Source of the DNA: Acetobacteraceae bacterium
GTDB lineage: Bacteria; Pseudomonadota; Alphaproteobacteria; Acetobacterales; Acetobacteraceae
Direction: 5' to 3'
Assembly (NCBI GenBank): GCA_019237355.1
Contig: JAFAHH010000859.1
Coordinates: 1-8,800, forward strand
Length of the DNA stretch: 8,800 nt
The position numbers and the translations under genes were made by a program. Positions 5,607-8,800 of this stretch are shown piece by piece (position 1 is the stretch's first letter; the number at the start of each line of letters is the position of its first letter). A model generated the notes under the pieces. It was not told the origin of the DNA. It saw only the letters and a list, made by a program, of their open reading frames with translations, and ran no database searches.

Positions 5607-6241
5607 CCGTCTCTCGCGACCCCGATTGGCTGGCCTGGGCGCGCGAAATTCAGGCCATCGCTCAAACCGGGCTGGCGTTCACCAAGGATCCGTATGACGC
5701 GGAACGGTACGTGAGCCTCCGCGCCCTCGCCGCCCGGATCATGGCCGCCCACACCGACTCGAGCGCGGATCGCATCCTTGATTTGTTTTCCCGTGAGGCC
5801 GGCTACGCGACCCCAAAAATCGATGTCCGCGGAGCCGTGTTCGATGGCGCCGGGCGAATCCTTCTGGTGCGAGAGGCGCTTGATGGAGGCCGCTGGACCC
5901 TGCCCGGCGGCTGGGCGGATGTGAATCAAACGCTTTCGGAATGCGTGCTGCGCGAGATTCGTGAGGAGAGCGGGTATATTGCCAAGATAGGAAAGCTCGC
6001 GGCCGTTTGGGATCGCACGCGCCAGGGACACCCTCCGGGCCCATTCTCGATGGCTAAGGTATGTTTCGTTTGCAAGCTCGAGGGCGGCGCGCCGAGCGTG
6101 AGTCTCGAAACAAGTGGCGTGGGATGGTTTTCGGAGGAGGCACTGCCCGGTGATCTTTCGCTCGGCCGCACCTTGCCGCACCAATTGCAACGAATGTTTA
6201 CGCACTGGCGCGAGCCTAGTTTGCCGACCGAGTTCGATTAA
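5558..6241 (+). CDS. Nudix hydrolase with N-terminal helical domain and atypical Nudix box
   Basis: This protein is predicted to hydrolyse a nucleoside diphosphate linked to another moiety in a metal-dependent reaction; the substrate is unassigned. The 227-residue product has a helical N-terminal domain typical of one Nudix subgroup (DWLAWAREIQAIAQTGLAF, 23-41; DPYDAERYVSLRALAARIM, 44-62), then the catalytic domain from about residue 85. The Nudix box spans G118-Y140, with R132-E133-I134-R135-E136-E137-S138-G139 intact. The first conserved Glu of the G-x5-E element is instead Gln124 (codon CAA at 5927-5929). The metal-binding REUxEE part is preserved, so activity is still plausible. The first usable start is ATG 5558, which lies 49 nt inside bpt in another frame. 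No ATG, GTG or TTG occurs between it and the conserved domain, so either this deep overlap is real or a CTG near 5603 is used. It is the last gene of the run, before a hairpin-rich convergent gap. Confidence 0.88.
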   Translation: MPGAEPGLAYFRDRGLTVSRDPDWLAWAREIQAIAQTGLAFTKDPYDAERYVSLRALAARIMAAHTDSSADRILDLFSREAGYATPKIDVRGAVFDGAGRILLVREALDGGRWTLPGGWADVNQTLSECVLREIREESGYIAKIGKLAAVWDRTRQGHPPGPFSMAKVCFVCKLEGGAPSVSLETSGVGWFSEEALPGDLSLGRTLPHQLQRMFTHWREPSLPTEFD

Positions 6242-6363
6242 CGGATTTCGCGCCAACCGCAAGCCAGTTTTTACGGCTCGAAGATCTTAGAGTAGGAAGC
6301 TAGCATATAGCGGTTTCTCGGTCGCTGACGCGCCGTCTAGTCGTTTTGGATTCGTAGTGGGCG

Positions 6364-6375
6364 AATCGGCCGATT
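6364..6375. repeat. 12-bp perfect palindrome AATCGGCCGATT
   Basis: The sequence equals its own reverse complement over 12 bases with no loop. It lies between the arms of the wider inverted repeat and 16 bp left of the GC hairpin. It could be a protein-binding site or part of the convergent terminator region; no specific factor can be named. Confidence 0.4.
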
Positions 6376-6391
6376 TACGTTTGAGGCGGAA

Positions 6392-6424
6392 CCCCCGGGA
6401 CGTCGCCTTGCGACGATCCGGGGG
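6392..6424. terminator. GC-rich 15-position hairpin, probable bidirectional transcription end
   Basis: The arms at 6392-6406 and 6410-6424 pair as CCCCCGG with CCGGGGG and CGTCGC with GCGACG. One G-T wobble and one A-A mismatch lie between these blocks, and the loop is CTT. It sits between the convergent Nudix and acyl-CoA dehydrogenase genes, where a shared terminator is expected. No clear T-run follows on either strand (only TT on the minus side), so it may work with Rho or as an mRNA 3'-end stabiliser rather than as a classical intrinsic terminator. Confidence 0.55.
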
Positions 6425-6459
6425 CGCAAAGCCTGCATCGCGCTCTCAAAACGGCTAGT

Positions 6460-8253
6460 CTAGAACGACTCGGCAGGCACCCGCATCAGCGTCTCCGACC
6501 CGGCCATCACCGCCTGGAAATGTGTGCTGTGCCGGGGCAGCACGCGTGCCATGAAGAACCGCGCCGCATCGAGTTTGGCTTTATAAAAATCAGTGTCGTC
6601 CTCCGATTGGGCGAGTTTCGCGTTCGCGACCGCAGCCATTCGGCACCACATGAAAGCCCAAGCCACCAAGGCAAATAGTTTGGAATAATCCGTGGCGGCG
6701 GCTCCAGCCTCCTCTGGGTTTGCCATGCCCTTCTGGGCGAGGCTCAAAGTGGCCTGTTGCAGCCGGCCAAAGGCCTTCGCCGTCGGGCCGATATAGGCGG
6801 CAAGGGCGGCATCATTGGCATGCTTGGCGAGAAATGCGGCGACTGGATGAAAGAAGCGGCGCAGGAGACGGCCCATATCTTGGCCGAGCTTGCGGCCGAC
6901 GAGATCCAGCGCCTGGACGCCGTTGGTGCCTTCGTAGATCTGCGTGATCCGGGCATCACGCACCAATTGCTCCACCCCCCATTCGTGGATGTAACCATGT
7001 CCGCCGAGCACCTGCACCGCATTGTTGGCGGCCTCAAATCCGTGGTCGGTGAGTGCGGCCTTGATGACGGGCGTCAGCAGCGCAACCAAGTCCTCGGCTT
7101 CTTGCCGGCGCGATTCATCGGGATTGCGCTCGGCCTGATCGATTTCCATGCCCACCCAATAAGCGAGGGCCCGCGAGGCCTCGCTAACCGCGCGCATTTC
7201 GAGCAGGAGCCGGCGCACATCGGGGTGGACAATGATCGGATCGGCCTCCCCGCCTTCCCTTGCCTGGGCCTTGCTGAGAGACCGCCCCTGCCGGCGCTCC
7301 TTCGCGTAAGATGCAGCCGACTGGTAGGCCGTAGCCGCAACCCCGAGCCCCTGCAGCCCGACGCCAAGCCGCGCTGCGTTCATCATCGTGAACATGCAGC
7401 GCATGCCTTGATGCTTACCGCCGACCAGCCATCCTTTCGCCCCATCGAAATTCAGCACACAGGTGGCCGAGGCCTTGATTCCCATCTTGTGCTCGATCGA
7501 GCCGCAGGAAACGCCGTTGCGCGGGCCGGGGCGGCCGTCCTCGCCGGGCAGGAATTTGGGCACGAGAAACAACGATATTCCGCGCGTGCCCGAGGGCGCA
7601 TCGGGCAGCTTCGCAAGCACGAGATGCAGGATATTTTCGGAGAGATCGTGTTCGCCCGCTGAGATAAATATTTTCGTGCCGGAGATGCGATAAGAGCCAT
7701 CATCGGCCGGGTCGGCCCGGGTGCGAATAAGGCCGAGATCCGTGCCGCATTGCGCCTCGGTCAGGCACATCGTCCCGGTCCAGGTGCCGTCAACCAGCTT
7801 CGGCAGATATTGTTGCTTGATCCAATCCTCGGCATGAAGGTAGAGGGCACGGTAAGCGCCAGCGGAGAGGCCCGGATACATGCCGAATGACAAGTTCGCG
7901 GAGGAGATCATCTCTTCGACCACGAAATTGACGGCATGAGGCATCCCCTGGCCGCCGTAATCGGGATCGCAGGCGAGCGCCGTCCAGCCACCTTCGCGGA
8001 AGATCCGATACGCCTCTTTGAATCCCTTTGGCGTGCGCACGACACCATTCTCGAAATGGCATCCCTCGGCATCGCCCGGGAGGTTGAGCGGGAATAATTC
8101 GCTTTCTGCCAGCTTCGCCGCTTGCTCGAGAACCGCGTCGATCAGATCGGGCGTTGCCTGTTCATATCCGGGCAATTGCGACAGGGCTGACGAGTCGAGC
8201 AACTCGTGTAGGACGAATCGCATATCGCGGAGGGGGGCTTGATATATCGCCAT
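6460..8253 (-). CDS. Acyl-CoA dehydrogenase, DmdC-type (C-terminal-extended)
   Basis: This is an FAD enzyme that oxidises acyl-CoA to trans-2-enoyl-CoA and passes electrons to ETF. The 597-residue product matches the long ACAD class that includes 3-methylmercaptopropionyl-CoA dehydrogenase (DmdC), which is longer than the ~380-residue classical ACADs. It has the short N-terminal motif YQAPLRDMRFVLHELL (4-19). The FAD/substrate core contains MCLTEAQCGTDLG (162-174), GTKIFISAGEHDL (192-204), SIEHKMGIKAS (252-262) and QVLGGHGYIHEWGVEQLVRD (414-433). The predicted catalytic base is E441 in QIYEGTNGVQALDLVGRKL, near Glu435 of Ruegeria DmdC as I recall it. A C-terminal domain follows from about 465. 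The chosen start gives the conserved MAIYQAPLRD end and has GGAAGG upstream; a frame from 8304 adds 17 unconserved residues. Its FadB-like neighbour points to fatty-acid beta-oxidation, but a DMSP-related or other substrate cannot be excluded. Confidence 0.93.
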   Translation of the reverse strand: MAIYQAPLRDMRFVLHELLDSSALSQLPGYEQATPDLIDAVLEQAAKLAESELFPLNLPGDAEGCHFENGVVRTPKGFKEAYRIFREGGWTALACDPDYGGQGMPHAVNFVVEEMISSANLSFGMYPGLSAGAYRALYLHAEDWIKQQYLPKLVDGTWTGTMCLTEAQCGTDLGLIRTRADPADDGSYRISGTKIFISAGEHDLSENILHLVLAKLPDAPSGTRGISLFLVPKFLPGEDGRPGPRNGVSCGSIEHKMGIKASATCVLNFDGAKGWLVGGKHQGMRCMFTMMNAARLGVGLQGLGVAATAYQSAASYAKERRQGRSLSKAQAREGGEADPIIVHPDVRRLLLEMRAVSEASRALAYWVGMEIDQAERNPDESRRQEAEDLVALLTPVIKAALTDHGFEAANNAVQVLGGHGYIHEWGVEQLVRDARITQIYEGTNGVQALDLVGRKLGQDMGRLLRRFFHPVAAFLAKHANDAALAAYIGPTAKAFGRLQQATLSLAQKGMANPEEAGAAATDYSKLFALVAWAFMWCRMAAVANAKLAQSEDDTDFYKAKLDAARFFMARVLPRHSTHFQAVMAGSETLMRVPAESF

Positions 8254-8261
8254 AGACTTGA

Positions 8262-8267
8262 CCTTCC
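8262..8267 (-). promoter_or_regulatory. Ribosome binding site deciding the acyl-CoA dehydrogenase start
   Basis: On the minus strand GGAAGG lies eight bases before the ATG at 8253. It supports that start over the upstream in-frame ATG at 8304. Confidence 0.65.
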
Positions 8268-8347
8268 AGACTATCCGACTGTGCATCATCGGTGGCCGGG
8301 ACAATTCAGCGTGCCCTGTCGATTGCTGAGAGTCAATCTCGACTCGA

Positions 8348-8554
8348 TCAGTTCAGGGCGACACAACGTGAAATTGGTTGGCTCTGTAAGTGTCCGAGGC
8401 CATCCACGACGCTCAAATCGTACAACCTCCAATGATTGCCTTTGTCGCTGAGGACGAGTTGTGTCCCTAAAGGTCCCATGCCGCTGCTGGCGATGGTCCA
8501 ATCCGTATCGAGAAGTTGCTCCAGCGAGTGACGAAGTCCTGATCGCCCACCCAA
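8348..8554 (-). CDS. Possible small protein of 68 residues behind the FadB-like gene
   Basis: I do not recognise this protein. The frame starts at TTG 8554, two codons after the FadB-like TAG stop (8563-8561) and in the same reading frame, and ends in TGA at 8350-8348. The composition looks protein-like rather than random: HSLEQLLDTDWTIASS (9-24), GMGPLGTQLVLSDKGNHW (25-42) and LYDLSVVDG (44-52), with two Trp residues in plausible beta-strand contexts. A partial SD-like AGG overlaps the upstream stop, so translation could restart after FadB-like termination. No ATG occurs before residue 26. It fills most of the 307-bp gap before the acyl-CoA dehydrogenase. It could instead be a stop-codon readthrough extension, a gene remnant, or chance. 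Confidence 0.35.
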   Translation of the reverse strand: MGGRSGLRHSLEQLLDTDWTIASSGMGPLGTQLVLSDKGNHWRLYDLSVVDGLGHLQSQPISRCVALN

Positions 8555-8560
8555 CGCAAC

Positions 8561-8800
8561 CTAATTCCGCAACGGCCTGCCGGTGGCCAGCATATGCTCC
8601 ATGCGCGCGAGCGTCGCCGGGTTCTGTATGAGCTGCACGAATTCTTCGCGCTCCAGCCGGGTAAGATCGCCCTCGTTCAGCGCGTCGAGGTAATCGGCAT
8701 CTCCCCCGGTCAGCACCCGGCCAAGCGATGCCGAAACCGCCAGATCATGCGGCGTTACTTTGCCCATCGCGCGGAACGCTTCCACCATCATGCCGAGAGC
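8561..8800 (-). CDS. FadB-like 3-hydroxyacyl-CoA dehydrogenase/enoyl-CoA hydratase, C-terminal end (partial)
   Basis: The frame is open from the right edge of the window to a TAG at 8563-8561, giving the last 79 residues. The visible sequence (ALGMMVEAFRAMGKVTPHDL, then SLGRVLTGGDADYLDAL, LEREEFVQLIQNPATLARM and EHMLATGRPLRN) has the C-terminal pattern of the roughly 780-800-residue FadB/FadN-type proteins. These hydrate enoyl-CoA and oxidise the 3-hydroxyacyl-CoA with NAD+. Only the C-terminal helical region is in the window; the NAD-binding and crotonase domains lie outside. It is transcribed toward the acyl-CoA dehydrogenase on the same strand, consistent with a beta-oxidation locus. The ATGs at 8791 and 8788 are internal codons, not starts. 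Confidence 0.85.
   Translation of the reverse strand, partial: ALGMMVEAFRAMGKVTPHDLAVSASLGRVLTGGDADYLDALNEGDLTRLEREEFVQLIQNPATLARMEHMLATGRPLRN

Larger units (their letters stand above)
6337..6458. repeat. 12-bp imperfect inverted repeat enclosing the intergenic hairpin
   Basis: CTAGTCGTTTTG (6337-6348) and CAAAACGGCTAG (6447-6458) are reverse complements at 11 of 12 positions, and the odd pair is a G-T/G-U wobble on the plus strand. The right arm begins one base past the stop codon of the leftward acyl-CoA dehydrogenase gene. The arms enclose a 12-bp palindrome and a long GC hairpin, so a composite RNA structure about 122 nt long could form at the 3' end of either transcript. A small non-autonomous repeat element is an alternative, but I see no target-site duplication. 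Confidence 0.45.

Noticed and set aside
5474..6262. 262-codon minus-strand frame opposite bpt and the Nudix gene
   Set aside because: Antisense shadow; the plus strand has clear Nudix and Bpt motifs.
6757..7662. 301-codon plus-strand frame inside the acyl-CoA dehydrogenase gene
   Set aside because: Antisense shadow of a fully conserved dehydrogenase; no supporting RBS or motif.
8254..8304. Upstream in-frame ATG (8304) as the dehydrogenase start
   Set aside because: It adds 17 unconserved residues before the family-typical MAIYQAPLRD start, and the GGAAGG site favours 8253.
8331..8336. TTGACT on the minus strand as a -35 box for the acyl-CoA dehydrogenase
   Set aside because: No acceptable -10 hexamer occurs at 16-18 bp spacing, so a promoter call is not supported.

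Overview
The window looks like chromosomal DNA of a GC-rich proteobacterium, most likely an alphaproteobacterium. The evidence is high GC (roughly 60% by eye), a bacterial-type Asp/Glu leucyltransferase (Bpt) next to an RDD membrane protein, and a DmdC-type acyl-CoA dehydrogenase beside a FadB-like protein. The genus cannot be read from the sequence. There are no rRNA or tRNA genes, CRISPR arrays, insertion sequences or phage genes that I can support.

Layout. (1) Positions 1-597, minus strand: N-terminal 199 residues of an Old Yellow Enzyme of the XenA/YqjM class, cut by the window edge. (2) 598-1185: a long divergent intergenic region with no convincing gene. It holds several small perfect hairpins, an unusual number of CTAG tetranucleotides, and a two-copy repeat with a 28-bp period just before the next gene. 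(3) 1186-6241, plus strand: five tightly packed genes, each overlapping the next. They encode a metallo-beta-lactamase-fold hydrolase of the N-acyl homoserine lactonase type, a membrane-anchored penicillin-acylase-family Ntn hydrolase, an RDD membrane protein, Bpt, and a Nudix hydrolase with an atypical Nudix box. (4) 6242-6459: a convergent intergenic region with a strong GC-rich hairpin inside a wider inverted repeat, probably the transcription end for both sides. (5) 6460-8800, minus strand: a fatty-acid beta-oxidation locus. It contains the C-terminal end of a FadB-like multifunctional protein (upstream in transcription order), a possible small ORF directly behind its stop codon in the same frame, and a complete DmdC-type acyl-CoA dehydrogenase.

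How the genes may work together. The beta-oxidation pair is conventional: the dehydrogenase introduces the double bond and the FadB-like protein hydrates and oxidises the product. The five-gene run is less conventional. Its first two members belong to the two enzyme superfamilies that contain the known N-acyl homoserine lactone (AHL) degrading enzymes, lactonases and acylases, and their reading frames overlap by 20 nt. A coupled quorum-quenching or amide/lactone-scavenging pair is therefore a testable idea, but substrate cannot be read from sequence. RDD and Bpt follow with ATGA overlaps, and the Nudix frame starts 49 nt inside bpt.

The points I consider most worth checking are the lactonase/acylase pair, the 28-bp-period repeat upstream of it, the small in-frame ORF after the FadB-like stop, and three active-site or motif substitutions: Thr for Cys in the OYE, His for Tyr in the lactonase-like protein, and Gln for Glu in the Nudix box.
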